Shown one piece after another: positions 10,149 to 19,562 of a stretch of 64,000 nt of DNA (position 1 is the first letter of the stretch; each line of letters starts with the position of its first letter). This stretch comes from Polynucleobacter arcticus (GTDB lineage Bacteria; Pseudomonadota; Gammaproteobacteria; Burkholderiales; Burkholderiaceae). A model generated the notes under the pieces. The model did no database searches, was not told the origin of the DNA, and saw nothing but the letters and a program-made list of their open reading frames with translations. Position numbers and translations under genes: made by a program. The DNA lies in assembly GCF_013307205.1 (NCBI RefSeq), contig NZ_CP028940.1, forward strand, positions 475,787 to 539,786, given 5' to 3'.

Positions 10149-11399
10149 TTATACCGCTTTAGCAGTGTGCAGCTTAGCAATATCATCTGCACTGTAGCCA
10201 AGGTCAGCTAACACTTCGTCAGTGTGCTCACCCAATACTGGGGATGGCTTCACTTCGATCTCCAGATCAGAGAACTTAATTGGGCTACCGATAGTCAAAT
10301 ATTTGCCACGTACTTTGTGGTCAACTTCAACAATAGAGCCGCTCTTACGCAAGTCTGGAGATGCTGCCAATTCTTTCATGGAGAGAACTGGTGCACATGG
10401 AATATCGAACTTGCGGAGAATATCCACAGCTTCGTATTTAGTCTTATCCTTAAGCCACTCTTCAATGGTTGCGAAGATGTCAAAAATCTTGTCTTGACGC
10501 GCTTCCGCAGTCATGTAGGTAGGATCTGTTGCCCACTCTGGCTTACCAATCGCACGAGTGATTGGCTCCCAAGCGTGACCTTGAATAGTGAAGTAGATGT
10601 AGGCGTTTGGATCTGTTTCCCAACCTTTACACTTCAATACCCAACCTGGCTGACCACCACCACCAGCATTACCGCCACGTGGAACTACGTCAGAGAATGT
10701 GCCATGAGGATACTGTGGATACTCTTCGAGGTAGCCAATTTTGTCCAAACGCTGTTGATCGCGCAACTTGACGCGGCACAAGTTCAATACTGCATCTTGC
10801 ATTGAGCAAGATACCTTTTGACCTTTGCCAGTTTTTTGACGCTGCATCAATGCAGTCAAAATACCAATCGCCAAATGCATACCGGTGTTGCTATCACCTA
10901 AAGCAGCAGCAGAAACTGTCGGAGGACCATCCCAGAAACCAGTTGTGGAAGCGGCACCGCCAGCACACTGAGCAACGTTCTCATACACTTTTAAGTCTTC
11001 GTATGAGTGGCCATCGCTAAAGCCTTTTACGGAAGCCATGATCATCTTTGGATTCAATTCTTGAATACGCGCCCAGCTAAAACCCATACGGTCTAAAGCG
11101 CCTGGACCAAAGTTCTCAACCATCACATCAGATGTTTTGATCATTTTCTCTAAAACTTCTTTACCTTCTTGAGTCTTTGTATCCAAAGTCAAAGAACGCT
11201 TATTACCATTCAACATCGTGAAGTACAAAGCATCTGCACCTGGGATATCACGTAATTGGCTACGAGTCACGTCACCAGAACCTGGGCGCTCAACCTTGAT
11301 CACGTCAGCGCCGTACCAAGCTAACAATTGTGTACATGCAGGACCGGCTTGTACGTGTGTGAAATCGATGATGCGAATACCGTCTAATGGTTTAGTCAT
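10149..11399 (-). CDS. frc: Formyl-CoA:oxalate CoA-transferase, canonical copy
   Basis: Protein of 416 residues, class III CoA-transferase. It activates oxalate to oxalyl-CoA, which Oxc decarboxylates to formyl-CoA, closing the cycle. The catalytic aspartate is Asp169 in [12 protein letters not shown], at the same number as in Oxalobacter Frc, and the flexible tetraglycine loop is intact (GGGGQ at 246-250). The residue equivalent to Trp48 of Oxalobacter Frc is Gln48, as in E. coli YfdW. It lies 85 bp downstream of oxc on the same strand. Confidence 0.95.
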   Translation of the reverse strand: MTKPLDGIRIIDFTHVQAGPACTQLLAWYGADVIKVERPGSGDVTRSQLRDIPGADALYFTMLNGNKRSLTLDTKTQEGKEVLEKMIKTSDVMVENFGPGALDRMGFSWARIQELNPKMIMASVKGFSDGHSYEDLKVYENVAQCAGGAASTTGFWDGPPTVSAAALGDSNTGMHLAIGILTALMQRQKTGKGQKVSCSMQDAVLNLCRVKLRDQQRLDKIGYLEEYPQYPHGTFSDVVPRGGNAGGGGQPGWVLKCKGWETDPNAYIYFTIQGHAWEPITRAIGKPEWATDPTYMTAEARQDKIFDIFATIEEWLKDKTKYEAVDILRKFDIPCAPVLSMKELAASPDLRKSGSIVEVDHKVRGKYLTIGSPIKFSDLEIEVKPSPVLGEHTDEVLADLGYSADDIAKLHTAKAV

Positions 11400-11484
11400 G
11401 TTTGATTCTCCTTAAAGTATTTCTTAGTGTTGCTAAATGTATTCTTAAAATATTACTTACGTATTACTAATCGTTACCGATAAA

Positions 11485-13194
11485 TTACTTCTTACCAGCA
11501 GCAGTAGATGGATTTAAATTCGTTAAACGTCCACTTTCTGTACCAGCAGTTTCATCAATCACAGCGTTAATCAAAGCAGGCTTACCTTCAGCGATAGCCT
11601 TAATCAATGCTGCTTCCAATTCCGCGGGAGTAGTGACGTAATAGCCAACACCACCGAATGCCTCAATCATCTTGTCGTAACGGGCATTCTTCACGAATAC
11701 AGTTGGCGCTACATCTGCACCACCGGTTGGGTTGACATCAGTACCGCGGTACACACCGTTGTTATTGAAAACAACTGTAGTAATTGGTAAGTTGTAGCGA
11801 CAAATGGTTTCTAATTCCATACCGCTAAAGCCGAAGGCGCTATCACCCTCAACAGCAACAGTCGGCAAGCCACTCGTCACCGCTGCGCCAATCGCATAAC
11901 CCATACCAATACCCATGATGCCCCAGGTACCGGAGTCGAAACGCTTACGTGGTTTATACATATCCACAATGGCACGGCAATAATCGAGAGTATTTGCACC
12001 TTCGTTTACCAAGTTCACATCCGGGTTTTGCTTGATCACATCACGAATAGCGCGCAGTGCGCCATGGAAGTTCATTGGTGAAGCTTCTTTGGCCAATGTT
12101 TCTGCCATCTTCGCCATGTTTTTGTCTTTTTTCTCGTTGATCGCACTGATCCACTCATCAGCTGGTTTTGGTACCGCTGCAATTCCCTTCAAGAGCTCAC
12201 CAACGCATGAACCAATGTCACCGATTAATGGTGCGTCGATTTGTACGTTGCTATCCACTTCGTTTGCTTGAATATCAATTTGAATAAATTTCTTAGGATC
12301 CTTGCCCCAAGTCTTACCCTTACCGTGTGCCAGCAACCAGTTCAAACGCGCGCCTACCAACAACACGGCATCGGCTTCAGCCAATACGAATGAACGAGCT
12401 GCAGAAGCAGATTGCGGGTGATTATCTGGCAACAAACCTTTAGCCATCGACATTGGTAAATAAGGGATACCAGACTTTTCAATCAAAGCACGAATATCTG
12501 CATCTGCTTGTGCATAAGCAGCGCCTTTGCCCAAGAGGATCAATGGGCGCTTAGCACCCTTCAATACATTCAATGCGCGCTCTACAGCATCAGGCGCAGG
12601 AATTTGACGTGGAACTGGATCGATTACCTTGAAGATGGATTTTTTAGCTTCTTCAACAGGCATTGTTTGAGCCAACAACTGTGCAGGCAAGTCCAAATAC
12701 ACGCCACCTGGACGACCAGAGACAGCCGCACGAATTGCACGAGCAAAACCAATGCCGATATCTTCGATATGGTTGATACGATATGCCGCTTTGCAATACG
12801 GCTTAGCTGCATTGAGCTGATCCATCTCTTCGTAATCGCCCTGCTGCAAGTCAACGATTTCACGCTCACTCGAACCAGAAATCAAAATCATCGGGAAGCA
12901 GTTCACCGTAGCATTCGCTAGCGCTGTCAAACCGTTCAAGAAACCAGGCGCTGACACAGTCATGCAGATACCAGGCTTTTGAGTCATGTAACCTGCAATC
13001 GCTGCAGCGTTACCAGCATGCTGTTCGTGACGGAAACCAATGAAGCGCAATCCTTCAGCTTGGGCTAAACGGCATAGGTCGGTAATTGGAATACCTACTA
13101 GACCAAAAATGGTGTCTAGGTCATTTGCTTTTAATGCATCAATGACGAGGTGAAAGCCATCAGTGACTTGTGTATTTTGATTGTCTGTTGTCAT
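11485..13194 (-). CDS. oxc: Oxalyl-CoA decarboxylase
   Basis: Thiamine-diphosphate enzyme converting oxalyl-CoA to formyl-CoA and CO2 in the cytoplasm. I start it at the ATG at 13194, giving 569 residues, close to known Oxc proteins; the open frame extends upstream to 13317 but that extension has no family character. Marks are the catalytic-glutamate region [13 protein letters not shown], a central FAD/ADP-like domain, and the ThDP-Mg motif [11 protein letters not shown]...FNNNGVYRG near the C-terminus. A class II-type Crp/Fnr site lies upstream. Confidence 0.95.
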   Translation of the reverse strand: MTTDNQNTQVTDGFHLVIDALKANDLDTIFGLVGIPITDLCRLAQAEGLRFIGFRHEQHAGNAAAIAGYMTQKPGICMTVSAPGFLNGLTALANATVNCFPMILISGSSEREIVDLQQGDYEEMDQLNAAKPYCKAAYRINHIEDIGIGFARAIRAAVSGRPGGVYLDLPAQLLAQTMPVEEAKKSIFKVIDPVPRQIPAPDAVERALNVLKGAKRPLILLGKGAAYAQADADIRALIEKSGIPYLPMSMAKGLLPDNHPQSASAARSFVLAEADAVLLVGARLNWLLAHGKGKTWGKDPKKFIQIDIQANEVDSNVQIDAPLIGDIGSCVGELLKGIAAVPKPADEWISAINEKKDKNMAKMAETLAKEASPMNFHGALRAIRDVIKQNPDVNLVNEGANTLDYCRAIVDMYKPRKRFDSGTWGIMGIGMGYAIGAAVTSGLPTVAVEGDSAFGFSGMELETICRYNLPITTVVFNNNGVYRGTDVNPTGGADVAPTVFVKNARYDKMIEAFGGVGYYVTTPAELEAALIKAIAEGKPALINAVIDETAGTESGRLTNLNPSTAAGKK

Positions 13195-13321
13195 AGAATT
13201 TTTGTAGTTAATTACACCGCCCGAACGTACAACCTGTACGGTGCAATTTAGCTTTCGCCAACTGTCTCCAATTAAGTTATTAGTGGTGCCACGGGTACCT
13301 AGAAAAATCCCCGTCAAGGCT

Positions 13322-13371
13322 GAATAGAATCTTAGGGCTGGGGGTGGAGATCATCATTGACTTCGGTCAAT
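13322..13371 (-). promoter_or_regulatory. Candidate Crp/Fnr-activated promoter of oxc
   Basis: A perfect inverted repeat ATTGAC-TTCG-GTCAAT occupies 13356-13371, matching the TTGAC/T-N4-A/GTCAA pattern of Fnr/DNR-type regulators. On the minus strand TAAGAT lies at 13334-13329. If this is the -10, transcription starts near 13322 and the operator centre (13363.5) is at -41.5, the classical class II activation position. The leader to the oxc ATG would be about 128 nt. The regulator gene next door has an ExxSR recognition helix suited to such a site. Confidence 0.6.
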
Positions 13372-13406
13372 TTCCCCTGAAATCCAGCTGTAACTAGGGT
13401 TTCTAG

Positions 13407-14024
13407 TTAAATAAAAAGCTCTTTGTGCTTTGTTTTTAAGCGACTTAAAGTCTCTGGGGATAGGTTGAGGTAGGCTGCCAGCTCCTTTTTAGGGAGTAAC
13501 TCGAATAAGTCCTCGTATTTGCGCAAGAAACGCTCTACACGGCCGGGCGCATCAAGCATATGCAAAGTGATGGTATGAGCCATGATCTCACTCATCAAGC
13601 GCATCACCTCAAACTCAAAACTCTCTTTTAAAGGCTTATGGGCATCTAAAAACTCAGCCCACTTCTTAAGGGGCATGCGAGCAACACGAGCCTTGGTTAC
13701 GCAAGCAATGCTATATGGAGCGGCCGTCTTGAGCCGCCAAGCTGCGTAACTCGTCTCAATATCTTTCTCGATAGCAAAACGCAAAATCATCTCTTTTGCA
13801 TCAGCACTGGAGACGATCCGCTTCAAAATTCCGTCGAGCACGAAGTATTGCTCCATCTGATGGTCACCTTGATGGAGCAGGATCTCTGATTTTTTGAGGT
13901 CCGAGATTACCAAATAGCGCTCTAATTCAGCCATGGACTCCGGATCCAAGCTATTGAGCACTGAATTTTGGCTCAGCTGCAAACGAATCAGGTTTTTTTC
14001 GGGGTGCTTATCTAACGCAGTCAT
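13407..14024 (-). CDS. Crp/Fnr-family transcriptional regulator
   Basis: Protein of 205 residues with an N-terminal cyclic-nucleotide-like beta-roll (ILLHQGDHQMEQYFVLDG, residues 48-65), a long dimerisation helix around 138-160 and a C-terminal winged helix. The recognition helix contains E191-T-L-S-R195, the ExxSR pattern by which Fnr-type proteins read TTGA half-sites. It has only one cysteine (C108), so no Fnr-type iron-sulfur cluster; the signal could be haem/NO, a small ligand or unknown. It is directly upstream of oxc on the same strand, with a fitting palindrome between them, so it is the likely regulator of the oxalate genes. Confidence 0.88.
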   Translation of the reverse strand: MTALDKHPEKNLIRLQLSQNSVLNSLDPESMAELERYLVISDLKKSEILLHQGDHQMEQYFVLDGILKRIVSSADAKEMILRFAIEKDIETSYAAWRLKTAAPYSIACVTKARVARMPLKKWAEFLDAHKPLKESFEFEVMRLMSEIMAHTITLHMLDAPGRVERFLRKYEDLFELLPKKELAAYLNLSPETLSRLKTKHKELFI

Positions 14025-14095
14025 GAATCCTTAATCCTAGAGAAAGCATTGTAGGCTTTTTTAACCCTTTAATCAGATTCGAAGCTAGCCTGTGA

Positions 14096-14101
14096 TAGAA
14101 T
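14096..14101 (+). promoter_or_regulatory. Candidate -10 of the btu operon
   Basis: TAGAAT lies just before the riboswitch. No convincing -35 is visible 17 bases upstream, so this is a weak call based mainly on position. Confidence 0.3.
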
Positions 14102-14103
14102 AG

Positions 14104-14294
14104 CGGGGTAGTGGTGCTTTATTGCAGTGCAATAAAGTTAAACGGGAAACACTAAACGTGTGCTGCCCCCGCAACGGTAAGTAAATACACCCTAACTTTT
14201 AGGTGAGGATGTGAGGAGTCTGAGTAAGCCACTGTGCGTGTCAATTGCATGGGAAGGCCAGATTCTGAGATTTACTAGCCCGGATACCGGCCAA
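14104..14294 (+). ncRNA. Cobalamin (AdoCbl) riboswitch
   Basis: The leader contains the hallmarks of the cobalamin aptamer: a 5' GGTAGTGGTGC element, the conserved ACGGGAAACACT-like segment (GTTAAACGGGAAACAC), CCCCCGCAACGGTAAG, the B12 box AAGCCACTG (about 14226-14234) followed by a GGGAAGGCC segment, and the closing CCCGGATACCGGCC. It precedes the TonB receptor gene and the whole btu operon, and should lower their expression when B12 is plentiful. Confidence 0.93.
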
Positions 14295-14339
14295 GACAAG
14301 TGGAATTTTGCGGACGGGGATCTTCGCGCGCTAATGAAG

Positions 14340-14365
14340 CATCCCATGCCCGCACGGCAGGGATG
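14340..14365 (+). promoter_or_regulatory. Strong hairpin in the btuB leader (possible expression platform)
   Basis: CATCCC-A-TGCC pairs with GGCA-GGGATG around the loop CGCAC, a ten-pair stem with one bulge. A second, weaker stem (14411-14430) loops out GGGGAA just upstream of the start codon. Neither has a T-run, so the riboswitch probably controls translation, not termination. The 165 nt between aptamer and ATG hold nothing else that I can identify. Confidence 0.45.
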
Positions 14366-14457
14366 ACCAATTGACGCCTGAACTCTCAAATGTGAAATTC
14401 TGTTCGACCCAGCTTACGGGGAAGTGAGCTAGGTAATTCGAAGGCAGAAAGTTCACC

Positions 14458-16575
14458 ATGAAACAGCAGTTCAGTAGTAAAACTCTAGTCGCCCTTCTTT
14501 GCGGCGCAGCAACAACATTCAATGCAGTAGCTCAAAACTCACAATCGACAGTCATCGTCTCAGGATCACGATTTGAGGAGAACTTAAATGAGGTTCCAGC
14601 AAATGTACAGGTCATTACACGGGAAGAAATTGCTGAATCAACATCAAGCAATATTCCTGACATCTTGTCTCAAATAGGCGGTTTAAATGTCAGAAATACC
14701 GCTGGTGGGCAATTAAATCTGGGCGCCACAGTTGACATGGGTGGCTATGGACCAACAGCAAGCAGCACGACGCTTGTTTTGATCGATGGCCAGCGAATTA
14801 ATGCTATCGATTCATCTAGCGTATCTTGGGAATCTATTCCGCTAGACTCAATTAATCGTATTGAAATATTACGTGGTGGTGCAAGTGTTCAGTACGGCAA
14901 TGGAGCCTTAGGGGGAGTTATTAACATCATCACCAATGGTGGAAGTAAAAATCTCAATCAAGCATCTACCAGCTATGGAAGTTTCAACACCCTAGTTAAC
15001 AATGCCATTTTTAGAAATACCGTTGACCAAACCACATTGCAGTTGAGCGCCAATACTTCCAATACCAGTGGTTGGCGGCAGAATTCAGCCGCAAATGCAT
15101 ATGCATTTGATGCAAAAGTAACTCAATCCCTAGGTGGAAAAGATAACGTCTACGCCGACGTCTTTTACAGCTACTCAAATCAACAAATGCCGGGAGGCAC
15201 TCTAGGGCAAGTTGGTCAAGGGAATCCACAGCTTGCCAAATTCAATAACATTGGCTCAGGAAATACCGTCAGCAATACCGGCTTTAGAGCCGGCATTGCA
15301 AAAGAATTAAATGGTATGTTCAACCTAGAGGTAGATGGTTTTTATAGCAATAAAAATACTTTTTTTAATCAACCGTATTACTCTACTGCCGCATCAGGTG
15401 TTGGTGACTACCCCACCATCAGCCCCTCCTTCACAAATTATGGAGGTTGGCAGGCTAACTTCAGTCCTCGTATTAAAGCCAACTTTGGCTCATTGGGAAC
15501 CAGCATCTTGGGGTATGAATTTAACAAAGCGAGTCAGTCCTCGGGTAGCAACTATAGTTCTGTCATAAATGCAGCTGCGGATAGAGCCTACCCGCCTGGA
15601 CCATATGGTGTCTCAAGTCTTCCACTCCAAAGCTCAACCAGTGCAAGCCTCTATAGCCAGTCGGTGTACTTTATTGGAAAGCTACCAGTTGTTAATGGTC
15701 TTGACTTTGATGGGGGTTATCGATATCAAACGCAAAGTGCAAGCGCTAACGGAGTTAGTATCTGGAGAGGGACTACCAACGCCAATCCCAGTCAAACCTA
15801 CTCGGCCAATGCTGGGGACGTAGCACTCAACTTTAAGTATCTTGACGGGCAGCGGGTTTACATCAAGTGGAATCAATCCTATCGATTTCCTAATGTAGAC
15901 GAATTTTGGGGTTGGTCTAGCGCTGGAGGGAGTCCGCAGTTTGGAGGAATCTTAAGACCTCAAACTGCACAAACTTATGAAGTTGGTGGAAATTGGCGCG
16001 TACTGAAAACCAATTTGACTGCATCAGTTTTTACTTCAGTTTCTCAAAACGAAATTTTGTATAACCCCGCTACCTTTAATAACTCAAACTCACCCTACAA
16101 CATTAATAGAAATGGAGCGAACTTAAATATTCTCACGGCATTCACTTCAAAGCTTTCATTTGGTGGTGGTGGAACTTTACAAAACGCTTTTTATGCTAAC
16201 GGACCCTACCAAAATCAAGCTATTGCACAGGTACCCAATTTGCTACTAAACGCTAGAGCTACTTATGCACTTACCAGTAATTGGTCACTTGGTGGTGCAG
16301 TGAACTATGTGAGCAATCAGCGCTATGATGCCGCACCTGCCTATTACAACAGCCTTAATGTCATGCCCTCATATACGGTTGCGGATGTTTATGCAAACTA
16401 TAAAGCTGGAAATTGGGAGACCCGACTCACCGTGAAAAACGTTGGAAATGCACAATACTCAACATACGGAGGTTATGGTTTCGTCCAGCTACCCGATAAC
16501 AGTAGTGGTAATAGCTACTACTATTACGCCAACGACCCTAGGTCAGTTTTTGTAAGCGCTAAATATAACTTCTAG
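14458..16575 (+). CDS. btuB: TonB-dependent outer-membrane receptor, BtuB-like
   Basis: Protein of 705 residues: signal peptide (LVALLCGAATTFNAVAQ), a TonB-box region near TVIVSGSRF, a plug domain (VPANVQVITREEIAES, then IDGQRINAIDSS and RIEILRGGASVQYGNGALGG), and a 22-strand-type beta-barrel ending in the aromatic terminal strand VSAKYNF. It should import cobalamin across the outer membrane using TonB energy. The substrate call rests on the upstream cobalamin riboswitch and the downstream btuF/C/D genes. It is longer than E. coli BtuB (about 600 residues). Confidence 0.9.
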   Translation: MKQQFSSKTLVALLCGAATTFNAVAQNSQSTVIVSGSRFEENLNEVPANVQVITREEIAESTSSNIPDILSQIGGLNVRNTAGGQLNLGATVDMGGYGPTASSTTLVLIDGQRINAIDSSSVSWESIPLDSINRIEILRGGASVQYGNGALGGVINIITNGGSKNLNQASTSYGSFNTLVNNAIFRNTVDQTTLQLSANTSNTSGWRQNSAANAYAFDAKVTQSLGGKDNVYADVFYSYSNQQMPGGTLGQVGQGNPQLAKFNNIGSGNTVSNTGFRAGIAKELNGMFNLEVDGFYSNKNTFFNQPYYSTAASGVGDYPTISPSFTNYGGWQANFSPRIKANFGSLGTSILGYEFNKASQSSGSNYSSVINAAADRAYPPGPYGVSSLPLQSSTSASLYSQSVYFIGKLPVVNGLDFDGGYRYQTQSASANGVSIWRGTTNANPSQTYSANAGDVALNFKYLDGQRVYIKWNQSYRFPNVDEFWGWSSAGGSPQFGGILRPQTAQTYEVGGNWRVLKTNLTASVFTSVSQNEILYNPATFNNSNSPYNINRNGANLNILTAFTSKLSFGGGGTLQNAFYANGPYQNQAIAQVPNLLLNARATYALTSNWSLGGAVNYVSNQRYDAAPAYYNSLNVMPSYTVADVYANYKAGNWETRLTVKNVGNAQYSTYGGYGFVQLPDNSSGNSYYYYANDPRSVFVSAKYNF

Positions 16576-16585
16576 ATCCACAAAG

Positions 16586-17491
16586 ATGAATATAAACGTG
16601 AAGTCCGCGACTCGCTCCTGCTATTTTGCGATCGGGGTTGCTTTATTTTTAATGGGCGCCTCTTTGGTAGTTTTTGCAGTCCCTGTTTCGGTTATGGATG
16701 ATCGGGGTGTTGCAGTGGTATTTGATAAACCTCCCCAGCGTGTCGTTAGTCTCTTACCCTCTCTCACTGAATCAGTTTGCGCTTTGGGTAAATGCAGTGC
16801 TTTAGTTGGAGTCGACCGTTTTTCTAATTGGCCAAAATCAATTCAGGATTTACCCAAGCTGGGTGGCATAGGAGATGTCAATATTGAGCGTATTGTGCAA
16901 CTCAAACCAGATGTTGTTTTGCTGGAGAAGGCCTCACCTGTTATTGCACGCCTCAATGGATTGGGTATTAAAACTTTTTCACTCGATATTAAGTCTATGG
17001 GTGATGAAGAGCGAGCACTTAAAAAACTGGATGCTGTTTTGGGTACTGCAGAGAGCGGGCGTGTGTGGAATCAAATTCAACAACAGGTCATGCGTGCTCA
17101 TAAGCAAATCTCCTTTAATGGAAAAGATATTCGCGTATATTTTGAAGTCAACCCAGCACCATTTGCTGCCGGAAGAAATTCTTTCATCGGTGAAATACTG
17201 TCACAACTCAATTTGATCAATATCATTCCCGAGTCGCTAGGGCCATTCCCAAAGATTAATCCTGAGTTTGTGGTGCAGGCTAAGCCTGATGTCATTCTAC
17301 TTACCGCATCCACCGCTACTGAAGTTCAGAAGCGTCCAGGATGGGGCTCTATTCCAGCCGTTTCAAAAAATCAAATTTGTGTATTTACCAGCGAGCAAAA
17401 TGACATCTTGGTACGCCCTGGCCCCCGTATGGGTGAGGCGGCGCTGATTATTTCTGGGTGCATTCAAGAGAAGATGTCATCATCTCGGTAA
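16586..17491 (+). CDS. btuF: Periplasmic cobalamin-binding protein
   Basis: Protein of 301 residues with an N-terminal signal peptide (about residues 12-34) and the helical-backbone ABC solute-binding fold: RVVSLLPSLTESVCALG, then VNIERIVQLKPDVVLLEK and INPEFVVQAKPDVILLT. It hands B12 from the outer-membrane receptor to the BtuCD importer. Its stop overlaps the preferred btuC start (TAATG at 17489-17493). Siderophore-binding paralogues look similar, but the riboswitch favours cobalamin. Confidence 0.88.
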   Translation: MNINVKSATRSCYFAIGVALFLMGASLVVFAVPVSVMDDRGVAVVFDKPPQRVVSLLPSLTESVCALGKCSALVGVDRFSNWPKSIQDLPKLGGIGDVNIERIVQLKPDVVLLEKASPVIARLNGLGIKTFSLDIKSMGDEERALKKLDAVLGTAESGRVWNQIQQQVMRAHKQISFNGKDIRVYFEVNPAPFAAGRNSFIGEILSQLNLINIIPESLGPFPKINPEFVVQAKPDVILLTASTATEVQKRPGWGSIPAVSKNQICVFTSEQNDILVRPGPRMGEAALIISGCIQEKMSSSR

Positions 17492-18468
17492 TGCAGAATA
17501 ATTATTTCCTAGCCAAACTATTGAGCCTGCTGATTCTGAGTGCAATCTTAGTATTGCTCGGAAGTCTAGTGGGTAGCACAGGCACTGCATGGAATACATT
17601 GGGTGCTGATCAAACTATTCTTTTTGATATTCGACTACCCCGATCGTTGGGCGCCTATCTGGCTGGTGCCTTATTGGGTCTTGCAGGAGGTATTGCGCAA
17701 AGCTTGTTTCGCAATCCATTAGCTGATCCCTACTTACTGGGTAGCGCATCAGGGGCATTGTTTGGAGTGGGGATCATGCTCTGCTTCGTCTATATTGGTA
17801 ATTCCTGGTTGGAGATAATTGGCTTAAATGGCGGCGCTTTTATTGGGGCCTTATTCGGAGTGCTAGCCTCCCTACTTTTGGCTGGTGGCTACGGTAGCTC
17901 TTTACGTCTTTTGCTATCTGGCGTGGTGATTAGCGTCATCCTAGGAGCCGCAAATTCTATATTCACATTCGTGCGTCCTGATCTCTTGCAAAGCATTCAG
18001 TCTTTTATGCTGGGTAATACGACACTAATCAGTTGGTCTGGTGTGGTCATCATGGCAATTGCTTTAATACTTTGCTTACTCGTCACCCTCGTTATCAGCC
18101 CTGTACTAGATGCACTATCGCTAGGTGAAAATACTGCCCGCACTTTGGGTTTGCCTCTAAATCAGTTACGTCTAATCTTGATTGGCATTCTTGCTCTTGC
18201 GACTGGCTGCGCTGTTGCGCAAACTGGCTTAATCGCTTTTGTTGGACTAGCTGCACCACATTTAGTCAGAAAACTTGCTAATGGTCGACAACGGGTGCAA
18301 ATTTTGCTCTCCTGTCTTGGCGGTGGGATTTTATTGCTGAGCTCCGATCTGATTGCCCGCACCCTCTTTGCGCCGATTGAAATTCCTGTTGGCGTAGTCA
18401 CTGCAGTCATCGGCGGCCTATATCTGCTGATCCTACTAAGGCGAACATCACTTGGGGGGCGCCCATGA
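17491..18468 (+). CDS. btuC: Cobalamin ABC transporter permease
   Basis: FecCD/BtuC-family permease, about 325 residues with roughly ten membrane segments. Conserved pieces are FDIRLPRSLGAYLAGALLG and RNPLADPYLLGSASGA near the N-terminus and the TGLIAFVGLAAPHLVR segment later, which contacts the ATPase. A GTG at 17458 would lengthen it by 11 residues, but the ATG at 17491 fits the TAATG coupling with btuF. It overlaps btuD by ATGA. Confidence 0.92.
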   Translation: MQNNYFLAKLLSLLILSAILVLLGSLVGSTGTAWNTLGADQTILFDIRLPRSLGAYLAGALLGLAGGIAQSLFRNPLADPYLLGSASGALFGVGIMLCFVYIGNSWLEIIGLNGGAFIGALFGVLASLLLAGGYGSSLRLLLSGVVISVILGAANSIFTFVRPDLLQSIQSFMLGNTTLISWSGVVIMAIALILCLLVTLVISPVLDALSLGENTARTLGLPLNQLRLILIGILALATGCAVAQTGLIAFVGLAAPHLVRKLANGRQRVQILLSCLGGGILLLSSDLIARTLFAPIEIPVGVVTAVIGGLYLLILLRRTSLGGRP

Positions 18469-19226
18469 AAACCCGCCAGCTCAATATTTATAGAGGTCCA
18501 TGTGCGATTCTCACTAATCTCAATTTAGATATCCCCCGAGGGAAATGGACCAGTGTTATCGGCCCCAATGGCGCGGGCAAATCCTCCCTCTTACAAGCGA
18601 TGGCTGGCCTACTCAAGTGGGATGGCTCAATCACTATTGATGAAGTGAATTTTTCCTCATACTCACAAAAAGATCTGGCGAAGAAAGTTGCCTGGCTTGA
18701 TCAAGGCTCAAATACAGCAGATGAACTTGGCGACTCTCTCAGCGTATACGACACTGTCATGTTGGGGCGCCTACCTCATCAAGGATGGTTGCACCTGCCT
18801 TCTGAAGCTGACCATACTTCAATTGAAAAAGCCTTGCAGCAGACCGATGCCTGGCATTTACGACATCGCTTATCCCAAGCGCTCTCTGGGGGAGAGCGTC
18901 AGCGAGTCCTATTAGCAAGGCTTCTTGCTGTGGACTCTGACATCCTACTCATGGATGAACCACTAGCTAATTTAGACCCCCCTCATCAAGCCGATTTTAT
19001 GAAATGGCAACGAGATTTAATGGGTCAAGGCAAGACCTTGGTGACTGTTTTGCATGAGATTCACTTTGCCTTGAGAGCAGACTATCTCATCATGCTGAAT
19101 AAAGGCAGTCTGCATTTTCAAGGTTCCAGCCAAGATCCCAAAACACACCAAGCCCTAATGGCGCTGTTTGATGGCCGTATTCGCCTAGAAAAGCTAGGGA
19201 ATGATTGGGTGGCCTTGCCAAACTAA
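18465..19226 (+). CDS. btuD: Cobalamin ABC transporter ATP-binding protein
   Basis: Protein of 253 residues with Walker A GPNGAGKSS, ABC signature LSGGERQR, Walker B ILLMDEP and the H-loop histidine in VLHEIHFAL. It drives BtuC-mediated import on the cytoplasmic face. It is the last gene of the btu operon and is followed by a terminator. Confidence 0.92.
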   Translation: MKTRQLNIYRGPCAILTNLNLDIPRGKWTSVIGPNGAGKSSLLQAMAGLLKWDGSITIDEVNFSSYSQKDLAKKVAWLDQGSNTADELGDSLSVYDTVMLGRLPHQGWLHLPSEADHTSIEKALQQTDAWHLRHRLSQALSGGERQRVLLARLLAVDSDILLMDEPLANLDPPHQADFMKWQRDLMGQGKTLVTVLHEIHFALRADYLIMLNKGSLHFQGSSQDPKTHQALMALFDGRIRLEKLGNDWVALPN

Positions 19227-19227
19227 C

Positions 19228-19257
19228 CTTTGAAACAGGAGTTTCACAAAGCTTTTT
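19228..19257 (+). terminator. Terminator of the btu operon
   Basis: CTTTG-AAAC and GTTT-CA-CAAAG pair with a two-base bulge around AGGA and are followed by CTTTTT. It lies immediately after the btuD stop. Confidence 0.6.
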
Positions 19258-19277
19258 CCTAAGGCTACAATGCCTAT

Positions 19278-19562
19278 ATGTCTGAGCACACCCCTCACTT
19301 CCCAAGCGAATCAAGCGAACCGGATTCAATAGATGCCGCATTACAGAGGCTGTCTAGAAAAGTTCAGCTCCTTGCGGATGCTGTAAAAGCACTGCATCAA
19401 GATCGCAGTCAGCTTGAAACGAAGATTGAGGATGCGCAAAAACGAATTCAGCATATTTTGAGTCGCTTGCCAGAGCAGAGTGATGGACGTCAATTGAACT
19501 TACTCGGCGAGCCCGCTGCACCAACAAACCCAGAGGATGACAATGAGCCAACAACGCATTGA
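19278..19562 (+). CDS. Small coiled-coil protein upstream of zapA
   Basis: Protein of 94 residues. Residues ~18-66 (IDAALQRLSRKVQLLADAVK through RIQHILSRLP) form a predicted coiled coil, followed by an acidic, proline-rich tail. It resembles the short ZapB-like/TIGR02449 proteins often found just before zapA in beta- and gammaproteobacteria. Its 3' end overlaps zapA, so the two are probably cotranslated and may work together at the division ring, though this role is inferred. Confidence 0.75.
   Translation: MSEHTPHFPSESSEPDSIDAALQRLSRKVQLLADAVKALHQDRSQLETKIEDAQKRIQHILSRLPEQSDGRQLNLLGEPAAPTNPEDDNEPTTH

Noticed and set aside
10224..10805. Long plus-strand frame (193 codons) opposite frc
   Set aside because: Antisense shadow of a conserved enzyme gene, with no recognisable protein features.
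13195..13317. Upstream extension of oxc
   Set aside because: No resemblance to Oxc before [14 protein letters not shown]; the region fits a 5' leader with a promoter.
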